A stretch of 64,000 nucleotides of DNA, taken from the NCBI RefSeq assembly GCF_016808095.1, contig NC_068975.1:5633501-5697500 (forward strand), in the 5' to 3' direction. The translations under genes and the position numbers were made by a program. The notes under the pieces are model-generated. The model searched no databases. It was not told the origin of the DNA and saw only the letters and a list, made by a program, of their open reading frames with translations. Origin of the DNA: Vigna angularis (taxonomy: Eukaryota > Streptophyta > Magnoliopsida > Fabales > Fabaceae). Below, piece after piece: positions 32,084 to 44,079 of this stretch (positions are counted from its first letter, which is position 1; each line of letters starts with the position of its first letter).

Positions 32084-32136
32084 TTCATCTGATTAGTACT
32101 GTCCTTGTCTATTATCCAGCAAAACCACAACCAAGG
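29835..32136 (+). rRNA. 25S rRNA pseudogene, 5' part (with end of ITS2)
   Basis: From about 29880 the sequence follows plant 25S rRNA: GTTTAAGCATATCAATAAGC at the start, then AACAAGTACCGCGAGGGAAA, and CTCTTAAGGTAGCCAAATGC near 32062. The preceding 30-45 bp resemble the end of ITS2. Compared with the family consensus as I know it, many C-to-T and G-to-A changes and small deletions are spread over the whole length. It would therefore not make functional rRNA. It stops in the CCACAACCAAGG segment, where a solo LTR begins at 32137. Short open frames inside are meaningless. Confidence 0.95.
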
Positions 32137-32915
32137 TGATGGAATCCTATTTAGTATCAACTTAAGTTAAGGCTAAGAAAGGAAAGTTGAAGAAGGACTT
32201 CTAAAACCTCTTTCTTCATTTTCTTTCTCTATGTCTTAGAAGGATTCTCTTTTAATATGCTTATATGTTGTTTTATAGGGTCCAATAAAGCTAGGAGGTC
32301 ATGAACCAACCAGAAATGAAGTCATCTAGTCAAAGGAAGCAAAAGAGCCAAAAAAAGGGCAAAATTCCTGTTACCTTCCGGATTATAAGTGTGAAGGAAT
32401 TTTTCTTCCGGATTGTGAGCCACGCCCAGCCAACACCATCACCCGCCCAGCCATTGCGTAGCAGATTTCACATTATGCAATGTTTTTTATGTGCTCTTGG
32501 TGTGGGATGCATAATCTAGCCAATTGTCCTTCTTAGCTAGATTTGTATTTGATTTTTGGAGGGAAACTTGGTCAGAAAGAAGGCTCCTCTTCACCAATAA
32601 ATAAAAGGGCCATTACCTTGTAAAAATTCACTTTGGAGTGTAATGAAATGCTGAAGTTTTATTCCAGCCTCTTATACTCTAGTCACCCACTAAATTTTGA
32701 ATTCAATTACTCTCCTCTAGCTTCCTTCCTTAATAGGAATGTGTTCTGAGCTCAGAGGCTTCAAACACCACCATTTCCTTCATTCACACATTCACCACCA
32801 TTTTGAAGAACTTATTTGTTGAACTTGTTTGTTATTGTTTGGTTGAACTTGTTTGTTATTGTTGTTGTTTGATTGAACTTGTTTTTTGTTGGTTATTGTT
32901 GTTTGTTCTTGATAC
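32137..32915 (+). mobile_element. LTR of the TGATGGAA family inserted in 25S rDNA
   Basis: It starts TGATGGAATCC and matches the minus strand of 23786-24568 through most of its length. Shared blocks include AAGTTGAAGAAGGACTT, CATATGTTGTTTTRTAG, TTTGATTTTTGGAGGGAAA and TGAAATGCTGMAG. A TATA-like CAATAAATAAAAGGGCC occurs near 32600. The right end degenerates into TTGAACTTGTTTGTTATTG repeats (32815-32910). The expected TTCCATCA terminus is absent. Confidence 0.8.
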
Positions 32916-33225
32916 TACGTTCATAGTTTTTGCTTTATAAAAAACCAAAAACTGAAATTTGTTGTTTTTCTGCTTTTTAGATCTCGTAGAGTTGTAAAAA
33001 AGTATCACAATTAATTAAAAAAACAAAAAAAGGTGATTAACGTCGTATATTAACAAAATTAGATGTTAAATTAACGTCATATATTGACAAAATTCGACGT
33101 TAACTAGACGTCGAATTTTTTAAATTCGACGTCAATTTAACGTCTCCTAATATGATGTTGTTCGCGAATTTGCCGTTAAAAGCTCAAAATATTCGACGTT
33201 GTATGCGATTTTTGTACTAGTGAAC
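32916..33225 (-). mobile_element. CACTA-like transposon terminus
   Basis: The right end reads TTTTTGTACTAGTG, the reverse of CACTAGTACAAAAA, a classic CACTA (En/Spm) terminal motif. The inner 200 bp hold at least six copies of a subterminal motif (ATTCGACGTT / AACGTCGAAT variants) in both orientations. The opposite terminus is not visible. Together with the LTR next to it, this replaces about 130 bp of the 25S sequence. Confidence 0.68.
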
Positions 33226-34112
33226 AAAAGTGAAATACCATTACTTTTCATGTTATTTTACTTATTCAGTGAATCAAAGGCAGGGGCTGCCCATCCTTTT
33301 GGTCCCAAGGTCGGCTTCGATTGGTTGATCTGGGCGGAAGACATTGTGAGATGGGAAGTTCGGCTAGGGTGGCACATCTGTTAAAAGATAACGCTTGTGT
33401 CTTAAGATGAGCTCAATGAGAACATAAATCTCATGTCGAAGAAAAGGCTAAAAGCTCATTTGGTTTTAATCTCCAGTACGAATACGAACGTGAAAGTGTG
33501 GCCTATCAATTCTTTAGTCCTTCGGAATTTTAAGCTAGAGTTGTCAGAAAAGTTACCATAGGGATAAGTGGTTTGTGGTAGACAAGCGTTCATAGCGATG
33601 TGGCTTTTTTATCATTCGATGTTGGCTCTTCCTATCCTTGTGAAACATAATTCACCAAGTCTTAGATTGTTATCCCACCAAAAGGGAACCTAAGCTAGGT
33701 TTAGACTATCGTGAGACAAGTTATTTTTACCCTACTAATGATAGTGTCGCAAGAATAATTCAACCTAGTACGAGAAGAACTATTGATTCACACAATTGGT
33801 TATCGCGCTTGGTTGAAAAGCCAATGGCATGAAGCTACCGTGCATAGGATTATGATTGAACACCTCTAAGTTAGAATCTAGGCTAGAAGAGATGTGTGTG
33901 CCTATCGTTTGTTTGCTGACCAACAGTAGGGGGCTTTACCCCCCCCCCCCCCCCCCCCCCCAAAGGCATGTGACGTTGGTGAACCTATGAATCAGCCTTA
34001 TGAGATGCCTTGAAGTGCAATTTCCATCAGGCGACACATGGTATTTAATTGGCAAAGTGGCCTTGCTGTCACGATCCACTAAGATTCAGCCCTTATTGCT
34101 TTGATTTATCCC
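33226..34112 (+). rRNA. 25S rRNA pseudogene, 3' part
   Basis: It resumes at AAGTGAAATACCATTACTTT and follows 25S rRNA to TGGCCTTGCTGTCACGATCC and the 3' end near 34110. The sarcin-ricin loop, universally AGTACGAGAGGAAC, reads AGTACGAGAAGAAC (33767-33780), which marks it as dead. A 23-bp C tract (33939-33961) replaces the short C run near the 3' end. Confidence 0.95.
33939..33961. repeat. Homopolymer C(23) in the rDNA pseudogene
   Basis: Twenty-three C in a row where functional 25S has about six. It could be slippage or an assembly artefact. Confidence 0.9.
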
Positions 34113-35350
34113 TCTCCTTCATCTTACTTAAAAGAAACTTAAATCTATTTTCTCTTTTCTATGTTATGTTAGAGCGGTGTAGTAGAATGGTTAGCGTGTA
34201 CAAAAAACCAAGAGGGGGGTGAATTGGTTTCTTATCGCAAATAATACCTTTAATACTTTTCTCGTAAAATATAAATTCCTTAATAACAATTTAAACAAAT
34301 AAAAGAGTAAGGAAGAGAGAAAATTGCATAGGGAATTTTTATACTAGTTCTGATCACACAGATTCTACGCCCAGTTGTTAATCTCGACTGAGAATTAACG
34401 CTTCATTATCACAAACCAGCAAACTGTTATAATAAAAAAGAAAATGACATAGTTTAAGGTTAGAACACCTTTCTTGTTACCACAACAGATGAAACTCACT
34501 TCCCTTGAAACCCACAAGAGATGAACACCTCCTTTAAATGTTTCACGAAGGATGACCGCCTCCTTTGAATCTTCACAAAGGATGACATGCTATAACTCAG
34601 CAACAACAACAACACTCAATCAAAACTCTTGTGAAATTTCTCACTCTATGCCAACACCGAGTTCTCAAAGCCAAAGCACAAGGGTTACACAAACCCTAGA
34701 ACACACTTATAACAGGACACAATAGATAAGAATTTCGAATACAAAGTATTTCGTTTGTTAGAATGAAAGTCTCAATCCAATTTATAGAGATCTCACTCAA
34801 GGATACCTCCAAAAATTCGTTGTCGGCTATTAAACAAGTGATAATCCATTATCCACTTATGGTAATCGATTATCCATTTAATGAATGCACAACAGTAAAA
34901 AACTTGCTTAAAATTTCTCATAATTGCTAGTGATAATCGATTATTGCAAGTCATAATTGATTACTGATTATCAATTATTGTAAGTTGATAATCGATTATC
35001 TTGAGTAAAAAATAAAGTTTTCTTATTCAGAACGAATTTTAAGGCAACTTAAGGCAAACAATATATAGAATCAAAGATAAACCACATCCTATACACAAAT
35101 CTACTAAATTACAAAAAGCTTTAACATAAAACAAGTCTTCATGGAGATCATCTTGCAATAGGAGCACTTGAGACTTGACTTTGAGACATCCTCAAAACTT
35201 CTTCTCTTTTGTAAAAAAGATAGGCCTTATTTCCCAACCAAGAGGTGTGAGGGGGAGGGGGGGTGAATTTGTTTTGTATTAAAAAATTGTTCTTTTCTAA
35301 ACCTTTGGTGCACCACGGGAGGTAAGATGATGATGTCGACTTATGGATGA
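34113..35350 (-). mobile_element. Sirevirus-like solo LTR (approximate borders about 34200-35265)
   Basis: The left edge has CCAAGAGGGGGGTGAATTGG (34209-34228) and the right side CCAAGAGGTGTGAGGGGGAG. These resemble, in reverse, the CCAATTCAC...CTCTTGG edge of the Sirevirus-like LTR at 35879-37270. Inside, palindromic motifs around ATCGATTA recur (34840-35000). No coding domain and no clear target duplication was found. It could be one LTR or a rearranged pair. Confidence 0.5.
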
Positions 35351-35878
35351 TGAGTGCATATTTATGTCCTCATTTAGCCTTTAATATTGGATTCTTAATT
35401 GGTTTTTGCACTTTAATAGAATATTTTAATTAAGATTTTTTATAATTGGGTTTATTTACGCTGAGATACAAAAACATGTTAAAAATAGCTTTTTAGCTGA
35501 ATAAATGTTCTTTGGATATTTTGAGGTGTTTTAGTGCAGCTATAGTTAAGTTCAGCTCATTAAGGTGTGGAACTAAATTCGGTAAAGTATCATGGCACCT
35601 TAAACATAAATCCAAGAATAGAAAATAATCAACATTACAAGAAGTCAATCAAAGCATAACATGAAACAATGAAGAAATTTAGCTAAGCCAAGAAGAGGAA
35701 AGATGTAACAAAAATTGGATCTTGCGATTTTCTCTAATTTTTTTCTACTAAAAGGGCTTTGATAATTGATAAATGTTTATAATTAAAGAAAATTTGGAAA
35801 ACATATATCTTAAGATATTTGATTTGATGTTTAAATAATTACCTTATTTAACTATATTAATAAATATAAACAGATAAT

Positions 35879-37270
35879 TGTTGAGATTGTTGATAGGGGG
35901 CACTAGGTTAGCTGAACCCACAATCTTAGTAATATCTAAGTTTTTGATAATGACAACGCATAATTAATAACACATGTGTATTTTGTGTTACATGTTCTAT
36001 GCTTACATGTTATCTACGTATATGAAAACATGATTGTGTTGTTGTGTTGTTCATTGCATTTCATTGTGTTATATATGTGATTTTATACATGAATGCATGA
36101 CACATGCTTTTAGATGAGAAAAACCACAAGCACAAATGTTGAATGTTAATTGTGTGGCAAAACAACAGTTTTAAGTCGATTACATTATGGGATGAATCGA
36201 TTAAAACTCGTGTCTTTGCACAAACCTTTTTCAAAGTGTGCTGTGAGATTTTTCAAAGAGAAAAATTTTCAAAACTTTGCTTAACATTGTTACATAATCG
36301 ATTGCATGCAATATGTATTCGATTAAGTCTCTTACTGTTTTGAAATCTGTTAATGCTTGATATAACTGTCACAACGACTATATTTTTAAATGTGTTGACC
36401 AAGCATTAAATGTTATTCGACTGCATTAATTGTGAATTCAATTAATTGCTTTGACTGCCACTAACTGTTATAACTGAATTGGTGTATTCGACTATATTAG
36501 TAGCAAAGTCGATTAAAATGTGTTAGAGATGTGTTATACTATAAATTGACGCGAATTTGATTTTTGTAAGAACTTTTGTGATTCTAACATTTTCATATTC
36601 TTTTGCAGAAAGTTTGATTCTTATAGAAAGAGGAAAAGCTCTAAGAAACAAGTTTGACCATGGTGATCAACTACTTTTGATTTCTTGAAGAGAAAGATTG
36701 CTGAGTTTCAAAGTCTGATTTATCTGCACATTTGGATGTCTACTACAAGATCAAGTTCTACAATCTGTTGAAGATTGGGTTGAGTTCCCTGTTGTGATTA
36801 CAAGAAGAAGGACGTGTTGCGTTCTTGACTTTGAGTGTGCCTCAAAGGGGTTAGACTATAGGAGAGGGGATTCTTGTTGCTAGTCTGTTTATGTACTGCC
36901 TATATTTTGATTAGAAGGTTAGAGAGGTGTTTTATATTTTTGATGTGAGGTCTCTATAAAAACCTTGATCATTATAGTGCAATGGTTTCCTATGGTTGCA
37001 AGGACACTAGATGTAGGCTTGACTGAACCAGTATAAAAACTCAGTGTTTGATCTTTCTTATCCATACTCTTTTACATTCAATCAATTATGCTCTGCATTC
37101 ATTCGATTAAATTTCCACTGCACTGAAAATCTTTTAACTTGCATTTCAAGAAAAGTTTAAAGGCATCTCTTTTGGTGAAAAAGATTTTGAAAGTTTTAAA
37201 TTTTATACTTCACCAATTCACTCCCCCCCCCCCCTCTTGGTTTAAGATATTGTGCCATTCTATTTTAACA
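35879..37270 (+). repeat. 5' LTR of the nested Sirevirus-like element
   Basis: It ends with the C-rich CACTCCCCCCCCCCCTCTTGG block and ATTTTAACA, shared with 39140-39209. Confidence 0.88.
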
Positions 37271-37351
37271 ATTGGCACTAGAGTTGGTTTTCATAAGATA
37301 TTTGAAACACTAGTCGATTACTATTTTCGTTAAATCGATTGATCCTGAAAA

Positions 37352-38990
37352 ATGGCTTTCAATTCTCAGACCTTTTGTGAAGGTGCTTCGACAAATAGAC
37401 CACCACTATTTGTTGGAGAAAATTATGCTTTTTGGAAAATAAGGATGCAAATCTTTCTTGAATCGGTGGATAAAGGAGTTTGGGATGAAACTCTAAACAG
37501 TCCATATGAGCCCACTCATGTTTTAAATGGAAAAGTTGTTTTGAAAAAATTTTCAAAGTGGACTCAAGATGAGAACCAAAGAGCTCAATATGATGTTAAG
37601 GCTAGAAATGTTATTGCTTCTGCACTAATCATGGATGAATTTTTCAGGATTTCCCAATGTAAAACTGCTAAGGAAATGTGGGAGGTTCTTGAGGTCACAC
37701 ATGAAGGAACGAATGAAGTGAAAAGGTCCAGAAAGAATTCTCTCATACATGAGTATGAGCTGTTCAGAATGAAAGCGGGAGAGACTATATATGAAGTACA
37801 GAAACGATTCACACACATAGTCAATCACCTCATGGCTCTCGGGAAAGTGTTTGATAAAGAATAAATCAACATAAAGATCCTAAAAAGCCTCAACAGAAGC
37901 TGGCAGCCGAAAGTCACTGCACTATCTGAATCAAGAGACTTGACCAGCATGAACATGGCCACCTTATTTGGAAAACTCAGAGAAAATGAATTGGAGCTTG
38001 GAAGGCTAAAGGAGGAAGAAGAAATTGAAGAAAAGAAATCAATTTCTCTAAAGGCCACAAGAAAGAAAGATACAAAGAATCTTGAACTTGAAGCTGAATC
38101 AGATGCAGAAGTACCAGAAAAAGAAATCATGAATATGATGGTGAGAAAATTTAACAGATTCATGAAAAATAAAAATTATGCAACTAACAATGCAGGCTTT
38201 TCAAGAGGAGGAAAGAAGAGCTCAAGAAGCAACGTTGTATAATGTTATGAATGTGGAAAGGATGGTCATATCAAGCCTGACTGTCCAGACTTGAAGAACA
38301 AGCAAAAAGAATTCACCAAGTATCCTCAGGACAAGAACAAGAAGCAAAGGAAAGCATATATTTCCTGGGAAAACAGTGATGAAGAGTCTTCAAGTGATGA
38401 TGATTCTAGTGTTGAAGAGGAGTCAAATTTATGTTTCATGGCAGGCTCTGCACACTCTGATGATGACAATGATAGTGAATTTGAGAATGAACCAATATAG
38501 GTCAAGTACTACATGTTGTTGGATGCATTTAAGGAGATACATGCAGAAGCCATGCGACTCTAGTATAAAGTGAATCAATTATCCTCTAAGAGAAGGGACT
38601 ATGAATACAAAATTGATATTCTAGTAGAGGATAATGAAAAGCTTGAAAAAGATCTTGAAAATGCCTTGAAATCTACGAAGATAGTCAAGACCGAGATACA
38701 AATTATTGAGAAAGAATGTGATAACTGTCTAGTACACCTTGTGAAAATTGATTACTTAACCAGCACGTTGGCCAAATTTACACAAGGCAAAGAAAATCTT
38801 GATGCTGTGTTAAGATCATCTGGAAGAGTTATCTATAGACAAGGGATTGGTTATAAGGCTAAAAGTAATAGGATAAACTCAAGGAAATTTATTGATCTGA
38901 GTAAACCTATTACTAATGCATGCTTTTACTACAACACACTTGGTCATAATGTTAGAAATTGCTTTTTCAGAAATGTTGGTGTTCCAAAGG
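37352..38990 (+). pseudogene. Sirevirus-like gag (broken by stops)
   Basis: ATG at 37352. It shows RPPLFVGENYAFWKIRMQIF, then RNVIASALIMDEFF, then SLIHEYELFRMKAGETIYEV, followed by TAA at 37862. The same frame continues with SWQPKVTALSESRDL and a long charged helix rich in E/K. A second stop stands just before the zinc knuckle CYECGKDGHIKPDC (38248-38290). After that come an acidic serine/aspartate-rich tail (38370-38500), a coiled-coil-like segment (38570-38760) and a second knuckle-like CFYYNTLGHNVRNC (38930-38970). The layout is that of Sirevirus gag. Capsid function cannot be retained. Confidence 0.85.
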
Positions 38991-39209
38991 ACATTAGATG
39001 TAGTCTTGGTCGAACCAATATAAAAACTCAGCGTTTGATCTTTCTTATCCCTACTCTTTTACATTCAATCGATTACGCTTTGCACTCATTCGATTAAATT
39101 TCCGCTGCATTGAAAATCTTTTAACTTGCGTTTCAAGAAAATTTTATACTTCACCAATTCACCCCCCCTCCCCTTTTGGTGTGAGATATTGAGCCATTCT
39201 ATTTTAACA
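38988..39209 (+). repeat. Truncated 3' LTR of the nested Sirevirus-like element
   Basis: It matches 37000-37270 from GGACAYTAGATGTAG onward, but the first about 1.1 kb of the LTR is missing. Confidence 0.85.
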
Positions 39210-40404
39210 ATAATATTTGCCAAATCCTTTTTAATCTAACAAATATCTTCTCAAATATTTTTAATCAAATATATTTTCAAGATATAAGATTATTTAGAGG
39301 ATAATTGGAGGAGATTACATTATCATAAAGAAGATTACAACAATAGAAGAGCCTGAAACAAAGCTTAATCAAATTTCTATATAAAGAGACTTAGGGAAAC
39401 ACATTAGGGGAGCTTAGGAACCCTTCGGGGTTCAAATTTCATCCTCCCTCTCTTCTCTCATGTTCTCCACCCTCTCTTCTTCTATTTTCAAGTTATTTCA
39501 TCATTCCATAGAGTGTTAAGCCACTTGGTTGATTGTGTTGTAATTTCTTAATTGAATTCTGAGGTTAGATGAATAAACTTGTTTGTTCTTTTGATTCTTG
39601 TTGTGATTTATTTTAATCTATGTCTTTTGCTTTTTAATCAAGTAAAAGTAATGATTTTTACACTATAACAATTTAGCATGGTAAAATCTACAAAACATAT
39701 GAATCATATGAGTCCAAGGGTTTTTAATTTTAATTGAGAATTTACTTTGATTAAAGTTAGAAGCTTTCATATGATTGAATGAGTTTTTGCCAATAATTGA
39801 GAATGTACTTTGATTAGTGGTAAAAACGTTAACAAAAATTAATCAAGAATGTACTTTTGTTAATTAGATTTTTACTTGATATAAGAGGTAAAACAATACA
39901 CATGATTAGGCATAGTAATATTTAATTGAGAATATACTTTGGTTAAATTTACAATGACTAATCTACAAAGTTCTTGCTTTTAATTGAGAATGTATTTTGG
40001 TTAATAGTGAGAATGCCAACAAATTAATTGAGAATTTACATTGATTAATTTGAAAATCTAAGACAATAGTTAATTGAACAATAATTTTTAGATAACCAAT
40101 GATGAATCCTATTTTAAAAAAGTAGTGAAATCAACCTACTTTCTTTGTCATTATTTTTATCTTTTTAAATCTTGTTATAAATTTCTTTCTATCTTTAGTT
40201 ATTTTATTCTCTAATATTTTATTTTATTACTTCTATTATTTTATTTAATTAACCCCTTTTGTATAGAAATCAATTCGTGTTTGTTGGGAGACGCCTTATG
40301 GTTGAATTTATCCTTTCTATTTTGTTGGCTACTACCTTAGTAATACTGAAGTTGCTTTAGTTTAGTAATATTAATTTAATCGTGTCAACGACAACATTAT
40401 CAAA

Positions 40405-40424
40405 TTTAGCGTCATTGTCGGGGA
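40405..40424 (+). promoter_or_regulatory. Primer-binding site of the outer element (tRNA-Asp type, degenerate)
   Basis: TTTAGCGTCATTGTCGGGGA matches the Athila/Tat pattern TTTGGCGCCGTTGCCGGGGA at about 16 of 20 positions. The differences are transitions. Confidence 0.7.
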
Positions 40425-40749
40425 ACACAGTTAGAATTTTTATCATTTTAGTTCTTATTTTATTTTATATTTGTTTATCACTAACATTTTTTTCTCTATT
40501 TTTTTCACTATCGTTTATTTCACTTTATTTTCTTTAGTTATTTTAGTTTAGTTAATTTGTTTTTTTGGTTTTTTGTATTATAATTTTTGTTTGAAGAATT
40601 TTGTTAGGAAATTTGTAAAACTAGTTGGGGAACACTTTGACTAAGGAAAGATAAGGAACTTAAGTTTTCCATTAAGACGCACCTCTCTTTCCTCAAAGTC
40701 TACTCAACAAGTTTTCAACTGATTTCTTTTCAAAAAACCTCTTTCAAAA

Positions 40750-41151
40750 ATGAAAAATAATTTTTCATATGAAAATAATCAACAATGTGATTTTCAAATG
40801 AAATATGATTATTATCCTCAAGTTGTCACACCTACTACTGCACCTGATATAAGTAAGTTGACTATAGGTCAAATAAATTATCTATATCATACATTATCTT
40901 TTTTGAAATATGAGCAACAACCATATGGACCATCTTATAGGGATGTTGGGTTATTAATGGATGGAGTGAAAGAGAAACTAGAAGTTATAGATGAAAGGTT
41001 GCGAGTTGATCAACGATGGAAAAATATTGTGTATGAGTGGTATAAAAATGACAAAATGTTATGCAACATGATAGAGGATGCAAGTAACAAGAACTTTTTA
41101 GAATTACTTCTAAATGTTACTTCCACTCTTAGAGATTTCCTAATAGTATAG
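40750..41151 (+). CDS. Hypothetical 133-aa open frame in the outer element
   Basis: It starts MKNNFSYENNQQCDFQ and contains DISKLTIGQINYLYHTLSFL and a helical, charged C-terminal half (KEKLEVIDERLRVDQRWKNI). I recognise no domain. Related reading sense continues in pieces to about 41700 (for example PHAPHMKFVDVNN and VDLAAKQKEKLLQQE). That suggests a longer degenerate frame of an accessory or gag-like protein. There is no zinc knuckle or protease site. Confidence 0.4.
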   Translation: MKNNFSYENNQQCDFQMKYDYYPQVVTPTTAPDISKLTIGQINYLYHTLSFLKYEQQPYGPSYRDVGLLMDGVKEKLEVIDERLRVDQRWKNIVYEWYKNDKMLCNMIEDASNKNFLELLLNVTSTLRDFLIV

Positions 41152-43419
41152 ATTTTAGAGTCATGACATAAAAGATGTACTTTTAAAGTTGGCTATTAGA
41201 GCAATACATATGTTTGACGATTTAAGTCAACTAATGAATAGCAAAGCTAGGGAGGTTGAGTTAGAATTTTTTTTCGAAGAAAATGGTTGAGCAAAATATT
41301 GAATTCAAGAAAATGAGAAAGGACATGGATTAGATGTTACAGAATCGGATAATTGATGTGAACAACATCAAGATTCAAAGATCAAATCAACAACCAACTG
41401 TAGAATCACATCATGTTGATATGTCTACTGATGGACATATAAATTTTACTATCGGTGTTGTTGAATTTGTTAATGATGAAGCAACAGAGTAAACTACTTC
41501 AAGTGTAGATTTTTGCTCACAAGATGAGATTATTAGGATTATTGATGATCCTATTGACCATCCTAATGCACCTAATGTTGAAATTGAGTTGAAGCCACAT
41601 GCTCCACACATGAAGTTTGTTGATGTGAACAATGAAAATAAATTTTTGATTGTGATATTTGTTGACTTAGCTGCGAAACAAAAAGAAAAGTTGTTACAAC
41701 AGGAAACAGGTTAGATTTAAATTCATTTGATATCATTATTGATAAAAATTTAAAGATGAATGCATGTTTATTTTTTATTTTTAGCATAAATAGAAAAATG
41801 TTATTACAAATTTAAAAATATTTGGTTTTATTAAAAATAAAAATTTAAAAATTAATAAAATTGTACAAAGTGACTTGTACTTTATAAAATTAAAGAAAAT
41901 AAATTTTGACATATGGCTAGATTGAGCGAAAAGTTTCAAAAGTTTTCTGTCTCCTCCCAAAATAAATTTACAAAAGATAATTTTTGAAATAAGTGTGGGG
42001 GAGAAGAATATTAATTAGGATTTTTTTTTTGTTTTCTCTTTTTGATTTATATTTTTCAATATTTGTTTTATTTCCATAAAAAAAATCATGATTTCTTTTT
42101 GAGAAAATTGTTAAAGTATTAACTTTCTACTTCGTGAAACTTTTACACAATATATCTTATAAGAAATTTATCCAAAAATATTCTCTTATTTTCAATAAAA
42201 CATATTGACATTGGATGTTAGGATTTGATTTAGTAATTGGAACTATCATAATCCTTGAATAGTAGTCATGTTTTATGTTGAATGGACTATTGAATCGATT
42301 AGAAGCTAGCCTAATTGATTCATAATTATAAATTATTAATTGAAATTTGATAATTACTTAGTTGAATCTTTTATGAAAGAGTTTTAGCCTTGTGAGTTTT
42401 GAGCCTAATTGTGATGGATGGACCACCATGTGTCATTCCTATTTTTCTTGAGTGACTTGCTCATGTTTTGTTTATACTCTAATATTTAGCTTGATTCTTT
42501 TGTTTTGCAACTTAGGTAGATATGCACTATTTGATATGATTGAGACATTTCTTGTTTTTAGCTACTTGGCCAAATAAGTCCACCCTAATATTAATCCATT
42601 GATAGCCCCTTTGAGCCTTTAGCTTCTTTTTCTTAAAGCCCATTGCAAAACCTTGAAAAGAGAAAGACCATATTATCTCTTATCTTAACATGAAAGAAGG
42701 AGCTAATGGATTGTGTTAAGAATGAGTGGTGAATAAAGTGTGTGGGTGAGTACCTCACCCACAAAATAATAAAAATGGCAAAAGAAAGAAAAAAGTTTCA
42801 TTAAAAAATAGGGTGAAAGGAAAAAAAAAGAGATAAGAAAAAGTAAAACTGAGAAACAAAATGTAGAAAAAGAAGGATAATTGTTTTCTCAAAAAGTGAA
42901 CAAAGAAAATAATATATTTTTTTTCTCAAAATCTTTTCTCCTTAATAATATATTCCATCCAAACTTTTTAAGTCTTTATATCCTAAATTTTTCCTACCTT
43001 TTCACAACCTTTGAAAAGTCATCATGATCTTTGAATGCATGTTTTCCAAAAGTATGTGAATATTAGAATCCTTGTAAGTTATGGTAGTGTTTACATACAG
43101 GAGTATTTTAAGTGCAAATACAATCCTAAACACTTAAGAGAGCATTGGTGAGTGAATATATATTTTAACTTAAGTGATCTCTTTCATACTTGATTTCCTA
43201 GTAAATTCAAAAGATTAACTCGTTTTTAAAATAGAGTTTTCCCATCCGCATAATTCATGGCAACTAGATTTAAAAAGTTGATTAGTTTCTAGTGAAGTTA
43301 TTTTCCTTTGGTTTAATGTTGATATGATTATTGATCTAGAATAAAGTTTTGAAATTACTAAGTTTTGCCCAAGAGTGCAAAAGGATAAGTGTGAGGGTGT
43401 AACAAGTGTGAGGGTGTAA
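41152..43419. other. Non-coding interior of the outer element
   Basis: AT-rich. A purine tract GTGTGGGGGAGAAGAAT at about 41993 looks like an internal polypurine tract. The copies of AAGTGTGAGGGTGTAA just before 43420 are the likely 3' polypurine tract. No other feature seen. Confidence 0.45.
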
Positions 43420-44079
43420 TGAGTGCATATTTATGCCTTATTTAGCCTTTAATATTAGATTCTTAATTGGTTTTTTCATTTTTAATAGAATATTTTAATT
43501 ATGATTTGTTATAATTGGTTTTATTTAGCATGAGATACAAAAACATGTTAAAAATAGCTTTTTAACTGTAGAAATTTTCTTTGGATATTATGAGGTGTGT
43601 TAGTGCAGCTGCAGCTATGTTGAGCTCATTGAGGTGTGGAACTAAATTGGGTAAAGTGTCATTGCACCTTAAAGATAAATCCAAGAATAGAAAATAATTA
43701 AGACCACAAAAGAAGTTAATCCAAGCATAGCATGAACAAGTGAAGAAATTTGGTTAAGCCAAGAAGAGAGAAGATGCAACAAAAATTGGATCTTGCGGTT
43801 TTCTTTATTTTTTTTCTACTAAAAGGGTTTTTGATATTTGATAAATGTTTATGATTGAAGATAATTTGGGAAAAATATATCTTAAGATATTTGATATTGT
43901 TAAATAATTACCTTATTTAACTATATTAATAAATATCAAAAATAATATTTGTCAAATCTTTTTTAGTCTAACAAATATCTTCTCAAATATTGTTAGATCT
44001 CCACGACAATCAAATATATTTTGAAGTTATAAGAATATTTAGAAGATAACTAGAGGATATTACATTATCATAAAGAAGA

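Larger units (their letters stand above)
35879..39209 (+). mobile_element. Gag-only Sirevirus-like copia nested in the outer 5' LTR
   Basis: A perfect target duplication ATAAT flanks it (35874-35878, 39210-39214). The 5' LTR is 35879-37270 (1392 bp, TGTTGAG to TTTTAACA), followed by a PBS-like TTGGCACTAGAGTTGG. The 3' LTR survives only as its last about 220 bp (38988-39209). Between them is gag with no protease, integrase or RT. Repeated TCGATTA motifs stud the LTR (36177-36515). Confidence 0.9.
35351..40396 (+). repeat. 5' LTR of the outer element (interrupted by 35879-39209)
   Basis: The LTR runs 35351-35878 and 39215-40396. It contains a series of TAATTGAGAATNTACTTTG repeats at 39730-40060. 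Confidence 0.82.

Noticed and set aside
29835..34112. Possibility that the 25S segment is a functional rRNA gene
   Set aside because: The sarcin-ricin loop is altered, a 1.1-kb insertion splits it, and about 130 bp are missing.
39425..39450. GGTTCAAATTTC, like a tRNA B box (also at 45089)
   Set aside because: It belongs to both LTRs of the outer element. No A box, acceptor stem or cloverleaf accompanies it.
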